Source of the DNA: Priapulus caudatus
Lineage: Eukaryota; Priapulida; Priapulimorpha; Priapulimorphida; Priapulidae
NCBI RefSeq assembly: GCF_000485595.1
Contig: NW_014577770.1
Span: 55,026 to 97,015, forward strand
Direction of reading: 5' to 3'
DNA length: 41,990 bases
Of the stretch, positions 21,960 through 32,020 are shown in pieces (the stretch's first letter is position 1; every line of letters begins with the position of its first letter). The translations under genes and the position numbers were made by a program. The notes under the pieces are model-generated. The model saw only the letters and a list, made by a program, of their open reading frames with translations, had not been told where the DNA came from and searched no databases.

Positions 21960-23200
21960 AAGTTTTACTACCTGTCGGCGTACGTGTGATTCAGTTGGTA
22001 TTGCCGCGATAACGCGCTATACTGCCAAGCTGTGACGCTACACCTGCCCCGTGGTCTGCACGCGCTGCTTACGATAAATCGTGAGACAGTGCGATAAAAG
22101 GCAGCTGGCTCGAACAACCTGCATGGGCTTCATTTCTTGCGCGTGCATACCAGGAGTGGTGTGTCGGTATTACCGTAACTACACTGCACTAGTCTGAGTG
22201 ACGTAGAAGTAGAATCCGTATCCGCATTGCGTTCTGGGTCGAGAGCATCGCTTAAACGATATGAGCGAGCTCCTTATATACAGGTTTTTATGTGTCCAAC
22301 GCCGAATCTGGTCAACAAATTATTTCGTCTCGATAAACAAATTATTTCGTCTCGATTACGGCGTAATATAAAAGTATAAAATATATGTATAAAATATGTA
22401 GTATAAAAGTACCATTACGTTGCGTTATTGTGTTAAAGTGACATATAAGCGCCCCACGGGCCATTTCCAGTCTCTCTTCCCCGGGCGAGTACCCGCCACT
22501 GTCTCAAAAATCATTTATCGCCACTCCCTCTCAGGTATCTGGCCTAAGGCCTCTCTGGGAACTCTTTCCAGCACTCTCCTACGGACGACTTCCTTCCACT
22601 CTCCCCCACGGTCGAATTCCCGCCACTCCACATCTATCAGTTTTTCCTCCGTCTCAACTTGTCGATATGTGTAGATCGAATATCTATGCGTTCCGAAACC
22701 ATCTAGCGGCCACGATAACGCCCGCAGACACGCACGCACAACAACAACAACAACGAACAGATCGAGCGCACCGATTACTCGCTATATCGCATAACACAGA
22801 CAAACAAACCCCCGAACGAAATCGTTTCGATAACAGCAAAAATGAACGACAGTGGAATCCTCGCCGCCAGGTAGACGATCGCAGGTAAGAAGTGGCGGCG
22901 GCGGGGGGGGGGTGTTAAATCATGCAGCGCCAGGAGAGCGTCTTGATCTATTAGTTGAACTACTGACAAGTTAGTAGAGCTACTGACAAAATGCACAGAT
23001 GTGAACATCAACGCTTACCTCGCTCATACGAAATCGTGTAAGTTATGCATATATCGTGGCTGGCTTCAGTTTCACTTCAGGTAATCTAGCACAAGCATCC
23101 GCATCCGTAGTGCTCAGCCTCTCAGCAGCAACTGCGAGAACAACTCCGCGCGCGCGCAGCTTCGCGCTTCCCGTCCGTCACCGCCTGTCTCTCGCGCGCC
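21960..23200. other. Spacer, no gene seen
   Basis: Contains a 22-bp direct repeat AAATTATTTCGTCTCGAT at about 22318-22357, a CAACAA run at 22740-22752 and a G-run at 22901-22911. The C/T-rich 22480-22640 has recurrent CCGCCACTC phrases. No gene is recognised. Confidence 0.4.
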
Positions 23201-23480
23201 CGCTCGCTCTGTCTCTTTCTCGCGCGTTATATTTCTTTTCTTCTTTCCATCTTCTTTCTTTCTTTGTCCGCCTCGCTCTCTCTATTTCTCTCTCTACGTC
23301 GTCCTCTCTCACTTTCCAACAAAACTCTCTGGCTCGTTTATGGCTTCTACCCTCTCTCTCTTTCTCCAATTCACTCTTGTTATCTCTCTTTTTGTTTTGT
23401 TTTTATTTCTCTCTCGCCTGCACTCTCTCTCTCTCTCTTTCTCCAATTCACACTCTCTCTCTCTCTCTTTCTCCAATTCA

Positions 23481-23518
<38 letters not shown>

Positions 23519-23530
23519 CTCCAATTCACA
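23200..23530. repeat. TC-rich tract with 36-bp units
   Basis: Interrupted CT repeats in which CTCCAATTCACACTCTCTCT recurs at about 23367, 23432, 23470 and 23519, giving a local higher-order unit of roughly 35-40 bp. Confidence 0.85.
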
Positions 23531-24050
23531 CTCTTTACTAAATGCCTGCCGGTGAAGTTAAGTAAATAATTCAATGATGCACCGCCCGCTAACATGTACC
23601 ACGAGAAGAACCTGACGAACGACGGAAGAAGCGCGAATGATTGCCGACAATGAAACATGCATCCGTGAATCCGCTGAAGCCGCTGAATCGCGCTTCAAGC
23701 TAACAATTACTTCAAAGACGCGCTGTATGCTCGCGAAACCGCCGCCTCTGGCAAATCCTGCTAAGTTTACGAATATTTCAATCGCAATAGTAAACGGGAA
23801 AGATCACTCGACCTTGTTATGGTTAAGGTAACGAAAGCAGACCGCGACCATAGAATCGCATCAAGGGCGAAATTGAGTGATGTCTATTTGTCATTAGTCG
23901 ATTGCAATGTTTTGCAATCTAGCACAAAGAGTCGTTATTGGGAGCCGCATTTGAGCACGCGTCTCACAGCTCTCAGAGAGCACGGCGAATGTATGGCAGA
24001 AGAACAGCGAGCGAAACCAGCGATAAATAGCAATACAGGTGACTCAGAGC
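23530..24050. other. Spacer, no gene seen
   Basis: The plus-strand frames at 23637-23831 and 23819-24160 carry no known motif. I would not call them genes. Confidence 0.35.
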
Positions 24051-24059
24051 AAGACGCAG

Positions 24060-24290
24060 ACGAAAAGGAAAACACGCGACAAGAAACAATTCACGTGACA
24101 GTGAGCAAGATATGTGACAACAAACAAGACACGCGACAAAGAGCAAGACAAAGAGCATGACACATGACAATGAGCAAGCAAGACACACAGAGAACAACAA
24201 GAGACGTGACAAAGAGCAAGACATTTGCGAAAGTAAAAGAAAAGCATAAAAGATCATGACACGCGACAAAGAGAAAGACAAGCGTGATCA
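24060..24290. repeat. Degenerate VNTR (GACACGCGACAAAGAGCAA)
   Basis: The phrase GACA(C)GCGACAAAGAGCAAGAC and variants recur irregularly about ten times. Leu/Ser/Cys-rich frames on the minus strand follow from it. Confidence 0.75.
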
Positions 24291-24294
24291 CTTG

Positions 24295-25400
24295 TGACGT
24301 GGATTCACAGGATGGCATTGTAATTTCTAAAAAAAACCTGCTAATTTATGGGAATTCTTTCGTAAGTATGGCCGCCAATGGGAAACGATTTCCCAGTGTG
24401 GAACCTTAAGAAGAATCAGGCGGATCTCTACTTGAGAAAATACGCTTCCTGCTAGTTCATGAAATCATCCATTTCCGGGCCGTGATGGTATGTCACGCGC
24501 ACGGAGAAAGGGTTTCTTTATTCGTTCGGATTACAACCAAGTGACGATCAAACGGACAGGCGCCGAGTTACACCTTCTCAGAATGAATAAAATGCAAATA
24601 AAAAAATAATATATTAATTAAAATATAAAATATATTAAAATAAAAAATGACTTTTAAATGGGAATGAATTTGACGTGAAATCAAATTTACAATAAAGATT
24701 AATTAAAAAATACATATAAATCAACGAAAAAATCCGTAACAAATTTGGCCGCCATACTATATAGTGTATAGGTGTGTAGGTGTTATACAACAGTTAACGG
24801 CGTCCATTGGCAGCAAGCCTGAATAAGCATCGAACAGAAATTAATGAAAAATACTCACACTGTTTCGTCGCATACACAACATACACTTTATTCATGTTCA
24901 ATAACCCCAGATTCAAGCTCTATACTACGCTCGAAACTTTTGCCAGCTCTATGATGTGTATTTCTACAGAGTAGTCGGATCCCGTTTCAAACACAAAAAT
25001 GGCCGACTGGTCACCTTGGTTACGCCATTTGCTGGAATGGTACAATTACACGACAAGACCGATCTACCTTACTTCTAATGCTTTCTAGACGGCCACGAGG
25101 CATCTAACTTGCGTGCATAATGGAGATTATTGCACTCTAATGTAGAATTTCAGCTATTTCGATTTTACTCGATTTTTTCGGTAAACAATTTGCGGTGGCT
25201 TACTGTTGTATGCCCCTGTAGTCCGCGCGTCACTCCAAGACTCCAATTATTTTATAAGATACTACTAGAGCCACTTCCCCCGCAATATATTCGTTATTAG
25301 CGTCGCAACCGTAAAAAAACAGCAGCGTCTACTTTAGAATGCAGCCAAATATGCAGCAGAAATCGTAGCATTAATACTTTTGATATTTTCGATGTTGAGA
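24295..25400. other. AT-rich spacer, no gene seen
   Basis: ATTAA-rich low complexity at 24595-24730. The phrase TTTGGCCGCCATA (24745) and TATGGCCGCCAAT (24368) recur, without clear element ends. Confidence 0.4.
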
Positions 25401-25404
25401 TGAC

Positions 25405-25548
25405 CGTGTGTTGACCGGCCGTGATGTGAGTGCGTGGTCGGACCGTGATGTGAGTGAGTGGTCGGACCGTGATGGGAATGAGTGGACGGACCGTGATGTG
25501 AGTGAGTGGTCGGACCGTGATGTGAGTGAGTGGTCGGACCGTGATGAA
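25405..25548. repeat. 24-bp satellite, block 1
   Basis: About six tandem copies of GGACCGTGATGTGAGTGAGT plus GGTC, with a (TA)n run directly after (25549-25570). Same family as 28456-28541 and 29112-29520. Read on the minus strand the 8-codon period gives His/Ser/Thr-rich frames, which I treat as artefacts. Confidence 0.9.
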
Positions 25549-25574
25549 TATATATATATATATATATATACACG

Positions 25575-26700
25575 CACAGTTCGACGAACGCCGACCAAGT
25601 AACAATTTTTAACGCACGTGTTGGTCGTACGCGGAAATTACTAATTAGAGGCGCCACGGCAGCGAGTAGAAATTCTGTGCACGTAGAGCTATTGCTGCCG
25701 CGAGGAGACTCGTATGTATAGACACATACTCTAAACTACTAACTAACCCTGCAGGTACTCGCAGGTCAAGCTATGCTAGATGGGAGCACATGATAGATAG
25801 GATGGATGGGATGAAAAGAGACACATACAATGGTTTTCTTGACCACAGTTTCGTATCTCGTTTTTTCTATCACAAAATTCAAATTAAACCAATTACATTG
25901 GATCCGTAATCCCATAAAAAACGTTTTTTTTTCGCAGACTCCACTAAGAAATTTGTTGGTACTCGTGCTTATTTTGGGGGCGAGAAGCGTAAGCCCCACC
26001 AGGTGCTTGTTGTCAGCAAAATCGTAAGTACCATTGACATCACAAATCAAAAGTGTCGTAACTTATGTAGTGAATTAAGTGTCGTGCAATTAAAACACAC
26101 GTCATTCATTTTAGAGTTATGTCAGTCATAACTGGTTATGATATGTTTCTGAGAGCCCCCCTCACCCCAACTCCGGTGTCTAAGATTCATCGATACAAGA
26201 TGTGTGCATAAATATCACAGACGTATATACTTGTCATTGGTCTCTATTAGCCCCTCTAGTGATCAGTGCAATATTACTATAGCGATTCCTACTGGACACT
26301 ATACTGTGTTATCACTACGGATAACACTACGGCTGGCTTACATGCATGCTCACCTCAACGATTCTTTCTTTATACTCTCTAACTTCTTCAATAATGCGAT
26401 AGAGATAAAAAAAAAAAACCTTCGCAAATTAGTCGAATGTTTCCGTATATAGCTAATAATACATAGTTAATGGTTAATCATGACTCGCCTTACACTCTAC
26501 CGCCAATACAGACTGGAGAGCTTCTAGGCTTTCTCGTTTCGCGCCCACATACTCGCGGCAGCCTACGCGGGGCTTTCTAATGTAATATAAAGGCTTCGCA
26601 GTAAAAGCCATTCTCGGTAGCCAGCGATCGATGGGCGTCCTGCGCGACCTATATAACGATTATAGGTAACGATAATGGTTTTAGAATGTTAGATTAATTG
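25575..26700. other. Spacer, no gene seen
   Basis: No frame with a recognisable motif and no TIR pair seen within this interval. Confidence 0.4.
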
Positions 26701-26702
26701 TA

Positions 26703-27641
26703 TGGAAAGCCATCCCCTTCAAAAATTATTTTCAAACATTTCAAATAAACAATTTTAAATCAATTTAAAACATTTCAAATTAATTAATAAAAATACAAAT
26801 TACTTTATATTGTTTGAGAAAAATCAATTCAAAGAATAACAAATCAATTTATTAACTTGCAAATTAATTCACAACTTTCCAAAATAATTGCCTGATATAC
26901 AAGTTCCTTCACGTCATTGTAAAAATTCATTTTCTAAACGTACAATTTATTTTCAAAACAACAAACTAATTTATTAACTTGCAATTTAATTGAGAACATG
27001 TTACATAAACTCACAAATGCTCAAATATTGCTTCATCACCCTAATAATTGAAATTATAAGTTTTAAATTAATTTACAGAATAACGAATCAGTTCACTAAG
27101 TTTGAAATTAATTTATTACTTTTAACATTAATCACCAGTAATGTGAATCTAACTGTTGGTTTCATAATTATTAGGAAACAAACGACAAATGTATAGCTTA
27201 AATTACAAATTAATCATACAGCTTTCAAAACATATATAAATGTTTACAATCAAAGAGTTCATTTAACAATCAATTTATGCAACTTCCAATCTATTCAAGA
27301 CCTCTGAAATCACTTACTAACGTTTACAATTTGCCGCCCACTCTGTTGTTTCCGGTCCGTGTGCAAAACTATTCAGGAAACTTCGAATCAATTCATAGGA
27401 CTTGCAATATATTCACTACATTTTCCGAACCAGCCAACTACAAACCAAACTCCATATCAATTCATTTTAAAAGTGCCCGGATGCTTCAGCTCGGATGGAT
27501 ACGCTATAGTATTGGATGATCCAAGCGTATCCATCCGAGCTAAAGCATCCGGGCACTTTTAGAATGAATTGATTTGGAGTTTTGGTTAAAATTGTTTATT
27601 TGAAATGTTCGAAAATGAATTTTGAAGGGGATGGCTTTCCA
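26703..27641. mobile_element. TA-flanked TIR element with AT-rich repeat core
   Basis: The terminal inverted repeats of about 55 bp begin TGGAAAGCCATCCCCTTC and end GAAGGGGATGGCTTTCCA; further in, TTTCAAATAAACAATTTT matches AAATTGTTTATTTGAAAT. TA flanks both ends (26701-26702 and 27642-27643), as in the Tc1/mariner superfamily. There is no transposase frame. The interior (26740-27450) is a diverged array of AAATTAATTTA/TTAACTTGCAA phrases. A second perfect-stemmed hairpin sits next to the right end at 27452-27590. Confidence 0.8.
27452..27590. repeat. Long internal hairpin
   Basis: Arms of about 60 bp carry AAAAGTGCCCGGATGCTT and GCTCGGATGGATACGCT and their reverse complements, with an 18-20 base loop around 27507-27526. 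It lies inside the right third of the TA-flanked element and could be a nested palindromic insertion or a rearranged arm of it. Confidence 0.85.
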
Positions 27642-27644
27642 TAT

Positions 27645-28175
27645 TATGGTATGATTTTAGAATGTCAGTATTGATGCTGGAAACACGACGCGCCTATATC
27701 TATAAAACATCTGTGTATTATTAGCAAAGTTTTGTTTTGATCGCGAACATGTTGAAACGTTGAAACGTTCGCGAAAATATAACACAGAATGTTAGAAAAA
27801 GGTTTTGAACGGAACATGATCATGTATCGCATGCGCGGCAGTCATTATCAGTGCGATGATTAATTTTGGCGTTTTTCGTATTTATCAGTTTTCTATTCTT
27901 CTATTAGCTACCAAGCGCTTAATTACCATAACATGCATGCATGACATGTGATACGGCAAGCCCATGAATCCATATATTGGCGGTTTGTTTCCTTGTACTA
28001 AACCTAAAACCGGCGAGTGTTTTACACGCAACTAACTAATTAAATACCTTATCGAGGAAATCTGAATAAAAATCTAAAAAATCTAATCTAATCGATGCCA
28101 TAAATCTGAATCCGGCCACGATAACATTAGCACATGAATAGAGGATTCATGTACTCCCGATGATATAATTATATA
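27645..28175. other. Spacer, no gene seen
   Basis: Short palindromic words (GTTGAAACGTTGAAACGTTCGC at 27749-27772). The phrase TTCATGTACTCCCGA at 28147 recurs at 34778. No gene. Confidence 0.4.
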
Positions 28176-28178
28176 TAT

Positions 28179-28430
28179 CAATTGAACAATCAATTGATCA
28201 ATTGAACGTTTGAATGATTAAATTGACTGTTCAATTGAACAATCAATCGATCAATTGAACGTTTGAATGATTAAATTGACTGTTCAATTGAACAATCAAT
28301 CGATCAATTGAACGTTTGAATGATTAAATTGACTGTTCAATTAAAAAATCAATCGATCAATTGAACGTTTGAATGATTAAATTGACTGTTCAATTAAACA
28401 ATCAATCGATCAATTGAACGTTTGAATTTT
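28179..28430. repeat. 53-bp satellite
   Basis: About 4.7 tandem copies of a 53-bp unit starting CAATTGAACAATCAATCGAT; copies are nearly identical. The unit is rich in self-complementary words (CAATTG, ATCGAT, TCAATTGA). It abuts the 24-bp satellite. Confidence 0.92.
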
Positions 28431-28455
28431 GACACATATCCCCTCCCATATGAAT

Positions 28456-28541
28456 GGGCCAGTCGTGATGTGAGTGAATGGGCCAGTCGTGATGTGAGTG
28501 AATAGACGGACCGTGATGTGAGTGAGTGGACCAGCTGTGAT
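28456..28541. repeat. 24-bp satellite, block 2 (left of the insertion)
   Basis: Three to four 24-bp units, mainly the GGGCCAGTCGTGATGTGAGT variant. The array is interrupted at 28541 by the palindromic element and resumes at 29112. Confidence 0.9.
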
Positions 28542-29111
28542 CACAGGCACTTGGGACAGAGTCAGTAAAAACTGAAAATAATATGAACACACATTCACAA
28601 ATAGACCCTACTACCGTACCCCTCTGTTACAGTTCTACTGTTGCGTCACTAGATATCAACTTTCATTCATAAAAACCTATGTAAAAACTAACGCCGAACG
28701 CTCCCGCACTCGCCGCTGCGAGTGTGCTGTGACGCTATGATAATAATATATATAGAGATATATATTATCATAGCGTCACTATATATATATTATCAGGAGC
28801 GTATAATGACAAATAAATGAGGAGCGTATATTTGTCATTATACGCTCCTGATAATATATATATATAGTGACGCTATGATAATATATATCTCTATATATAT
28901 TATTATCATAGCGTCACAGCACACTCGCAGCGGCGAGTGCGGGAGCGTTCGGCGTTAGTTTTTACATAGGTTTTTATGAAAGAAAGTTGATATACAGTGT
29001 CGCAACAGTGGAACTGTAACAGAGGGGTACACCGTACGGTAGTTGGGCCTATTTGTGAATGTGTGTTCATATTATTTTCAGTTTTTACTGACTCTGTCCC
29101 AAGTGCCTGTG
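28542..29111. mobile_element. Foldback element 2, nested palindrome
   Basis: The 570 bp start CACAGGCACTTGGGACAGAG and end with the reverse complement. Almost the entire length pairs with itself (arms of about 270 bp with few mismatches). Each arm contains a further near-perfect hairpin built on GTGACGCTATGATAAT and its complement, and the centre contains a third (GGAGCGTATAATGAC...). Flanks are GCTGTGAT and GCCGTGAT (28534-28541 and 29112-29119), an 8-bp target duplication with one change. Only the terminal 13-16 bases resemble elements 1 and 3. No coding sequence. Confidence 0.88.
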
Positions 29112-29520
29112 GCCGTGATGTGAATGCGTGGTCGGACCGTGATGTGAGTGCGTGGTCGGACCGTGATGTGAATGCGTGGTCGGACCGTGATGTGAGTGCG
29201 TGGTCGGACCGTGATGTGAGTGAGTGGTCGGACCGTGATGTGAGTGCGTGGTCGGACCGTGATGTGAGTGCGTGGTCGGACCGTGATGTGAGTGAGTGGT
29301 CGGACCGTGATGTGAATGCGTGGTCGGACCGTGATGTGAGTGAGTGGACGGACCGTGATGTGAGTGCGTGGTCGGACCGTGATGTGAGTGAATAGACGGA
29401 CCGTGATGTGAGTGAATGGGCCAGTCGTGATGTGAGTGAATAGACGGACCGTGATGTGAGTGAATGGGCCAGTCGTGATGTGAGTGAATAGACGGACCGT
29501 GATGTGAGTGAGTGGTCAGA
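29112..29520. repeat. 24-bp satellite, block 3, runs into gap 2
   Basis: About 17 tandem 24-bp units. Near the right end two variants alternate (GAATAGACGGACCGTGATGT and GAATGGGCCAGTCGTGATGT), giving a 48-bp higher-order period. The array enters the N run, so the true length is unknown. Confidence 0.93.
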
Positions 29521-30264
29521 NNNNNNNNNNNNNNNNNNNNNNNNNNNNNNNNNNNNNNNNNNNNNNNNNNNNNNNNNNNNNNNNNNNNNNNNNNNNNNNN
29601 NNNNNNNNNNNNNNNNNNNNNNNNNNNNNNNNNNNNNNNNNNNNNNNNNNNNNNNNNNNNNNNNNNNNNNNNNNNNNNNNNNNNNNNNNNNNNNNNNNNN
29701 NNNNNNNNNNNNNNNNNNNNNNNNNNNNNNNNNNNNNNNNNNNNNNNNNNNNNNNNNNNNNNNNNNNNNNNNNNNNNNNNNNNNNNNNNNNNNNNNNNNN
29801 NNNNNNNNNNNNNNNNNNNNNNNNNNNNNNNNNNNNNNNNNNNNNNNNNNNNNNNNNNNNNNNNNNNNNNNNNNNNNNNNNNNNNNNNNNNNNNNNNNNN
29901 NNNNNNNNNNNNNNNNNNNNNNNNNNNNNNNNNNNNNNNNNNNNNNNNNNNNNNNNNNNNNNNNNNNNNNNNNNNNNNNNNNNNNNNNNNNNNNNNNNNN
30001 NNNNNNNNNNNNNNNNNNNNNNNNNNNNNNNNNNNNNNNNNNNNNNNNNNNNNNNNNNNNNNNNNNNNNNNNNNNNNNNNNNNNNNNNNNNNNNNNNNNN
30101 NNNNNNNNNNNNNNNNNNNNNNNNNNNNNNNNNNNNNNNNNNNNNNNNNNNNNNNNNNNNNNNNNNNNNNNNNNNNNNNNNNNNNNNNNNNNNNNNNNNN
30201 NNNNNNNNNNNNNNNNNNNNNNNNNNNNNNNNNNNNNNNNNNNNNNNNNNNNNNNNNNNNNNNN
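29521..30264. other. Assembly gap 2 (744 N)
   Basis: Run of unknown bases inside satellite or microsatellite sequence. Left flank: 24-bp satellite. Right flank: (AC)n. Confidence 0.99.
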
Positions 30265-30318
<54 letters not shown>

Positions 30319-30335
30319 CACACATCACACATCAC
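30265..30335. repeat. (AC)n microsatellite
   Basis: About 26 AC units followed by ATCACAC repeats, starting at the edge of gap 2. Confidence 0.95.
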
Positions 30336-30436
30336 ACCATTGCATTCTCGCTACCATACTTTTTCCCCTGTAACATACCTCCGGTATCACATCCCTCTGC
30401 TCCGCGCAGCACTACATGACATCGGCATGCAAGTTC

Positions 30437-30750
30437 TCCTTATCGTTCGTATATCCTCTTCGACGCGCTTTATTTCTCGCCGTCTCGCTGCGCACGCTGC
30501 AGCACTGGGAACGCGGCCGCGCTGCTATCCCGACATGTGAGTGCGATATGCGCGCGCGACGATGATGCACATCAATTTTCCCCATGCATCTCTAGCTCGC
30601 TCCTGCGCGCGCTGCTGCGCTGCTTGCAGTGCTACCTGCATGAGGAGAACCGGCGCGCAGAGAGACGCCAGCACACGACCAACGCAGCATCAGCAGCATC
30701 AGCAGCGACGGCGGCGGCGGCGGCGCAAAGGCAGCACCACCCTCAATAAT
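30437..30750 (+). CDS. Weak candidate two-exon gene fragment
   Basis: A GC-rich stretch contains a strong 5' splice site (GTGAGT, 30537-30542) and, 59 bases further, a possible 3' splice site (pyrimidine-rich then CTCTAG, exon from 30596). Joining them keeps a frame that ends ..CYPD on the left and continues ..SLLRALLRCLQCYLHEENRR on the right, then degenerates into Ala/Gln repeats and a stop (TAA, about 30748). No protein family is recognised, there is no start in view, and the GC-rich composition could produce this by chance. Confidence 0.2.
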
Positions 30751-30751
30751 C

Positions 30752-30782
<31 letters not shown>

Positions 30783-30926
30783 CATTATTATAATTAATAA
30801 TAATAATGATGATAATATTAGAAAATAAACAACAAACGATAGCAGTAGCAGTAGTAACACAAAAACAATAATAATAATAATAATAATAATAACGAGAGTT
30901 AATAATACATGTGTTATTAGCTCTTG

Positions 30927-30959
<33 letters not shown>

Positions 30960-30962
30960 GCA
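30745..30962. repeat. (AAT)n/(ATT)n compound repeats with palindrome
   Basis: AAT, ATT and then two AAT arrays (30868-30891 and 30928-30955) flank a near-perfect palindrome GAGTTAATAATACA / TGTGTTATTAGCTC at 30895-30924. The array ends in GCAGCAGTA triplets. Confidence 0.85.
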
Positions 30963-31056
30963 GCAGTAGCAGCAGAAGCCTTGTATTTAACTCCCCGCAG
31001 GCATGAAAGAACAGCGAGCTGCGCTGGCTGGCTTGTTTAGATTAGGGACATCAATG

Positions 31057-31083
31057 ACGTCTGCGTCACTAGAGTGACGTCAG
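31057..31083. promoter_or_regulatory. TGACGTCA/CRE-like palindrome pair
   Basis: ATGACGTCTGCGTCACT and AGTGACGTCAGAT form an inverted pair of TGACGTC cores around 31053-31085. TGACGTCA is the consensus for CREB/ATF proteins. No gene with a clear start is adjacent, so regulatory use is only a possibility. Confidence 0.3.
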
Positions 31084-31108
31084 ATTAATCATGGACGGAG
31101 CGTCAAAT

Positions 31109-31166
31109 CAATGTAAGTTACAGTGACATCGAGCTACAACTGTGGTGCAGGTAACTATGACATAAT
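31109..31166. repeat. 33/34-bp satellite, left stub
   Basis: TGTAAGTTACAGTGACATC and GGTAACTATGACATAAT are one dimer of the satellite at 32021-33250. The array is broken at 31166 by the inserted element. Confidence 0.75.
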
Positions 31167-32020
31167 AGGCCTATTAGGCGCGTTCACACTGGCGGGAATT
31201 AGCGGGATGCAAATCTCGGTTTTTGCATCGCGATCGAAATCTCGAGATTTTTACAAGTGTGAACGCAAAAATCTCACTACGTATCGCGATCAGCATCGCG
31301 CTGCAAATCGCCCTTTAGCCTGCGATTATTTGGGAATTAGCGCGATTAATTGCACCGCGGCGTGTGTGTGAACGCTCGCGCAAATAATCCCGGTATTTTC
31401 TATCCCATCATTCCAAGCGATCGTATCAACATCCGGCAGTGAGCGGTGCTGGTACTGACGACATTTTTATTTCATCTTTTATTTTTACCGTGGTCTGAGG
31501 AATTTAAACCGTAACTATTAATTAACTATTAACTATTAATTAATTATTAACCGTAATTATTTTTGTTAACTGTGCGATTGTGACGGGACTAAATTAAGTG
31601 ATGCCGAAATCGAAAGCTACAAAGGCAGTATCAGGTGGGAGTATAAGAAGACGTCAGGATCTGGAAGGACGCACTGGAAAGATAAGGAGGCGTTATCGCT
31701 TATAAATATATGGGGAGAAGAACAGATTTTCCGTGAAACGGAGGACACGAGGACAGAGCTAGACTACTACCAACGACTGCACTGCCGTGTACGTGGAATC
31801 GAACACCGAACTCGAATCCCGGTAGTACATAATTCGCGCGCGCGCGACCGGAAGGGTTATATTCCGGCTTGATATCAGGCATGCGCAGTTCGATTAATAG
31901 AATTATCCCGCTCGGCGATTAGCGAGATATTTCCGCCTGTGTGAACAAGGGCACAATTATCTCGGTATTTCCATCGCGATTAGCATCGCGGTTTTTCTTG
32001 TGTGTGAACACGCGTGTGTG
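31167..32020. mobile_element. GCGTTCACAC-ended element inside the satellite
   Basis: Both ends carry GCG(C/T)GTTCACAC-type sequence in opposite orientation, with several further inverted copies inside (GCGTTCACACT at 31179 versus AGTGTGAACGC at about 31255; GTGTGTGAACGCTCGCG at 31365). Subterminal words GATTAGC, GCATCGCG and ATCTCG repeat in both orientations. The satellite reads on across the insertion with AAT on each side (31164-31166 and 32021-32023), fitting a 3-bp target duplication as in PIF/Harbinger. The element contains the Myb/SANT-like frame at 31570-31872. Confidence 0.6.
31570..31872 (+). pseudogene. Myb/SANT-like DNA-binding segment, relic or exon
   Basis: A 100-codon open frame lies between TAA (31567-31569) and TGA (31870-31872) with no in-frame ATG, so it is an internal exon, a fragment or a decayed gene. 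Codons 35-70 read HWKDKEALSLINIWGEEQIF, then ETEDTRTELDYYQRL: the spacing of W, E, L-x-L-I and I-W followed by a later YY resembles the trihelix/Myb-SANT-like domain used by PIF/Harbinger accessory proteins and by many animal nuclear proteins. It lies wholly within the element at 31167-32020. The assignment is by eye from the residue pattern. If it belongs to the element, it supports a Harbinger origin; otherwise it is captured host exon sequence. Confidence 0.45.

Noticed and set aside
28906-30321. Very long minus-strand frame across gap 2
   Set aside because: It joins a satellite, 744 unknown bases and an (AC)n run. The openness comes from N bases and a repeat unit whose length is divisible by three.
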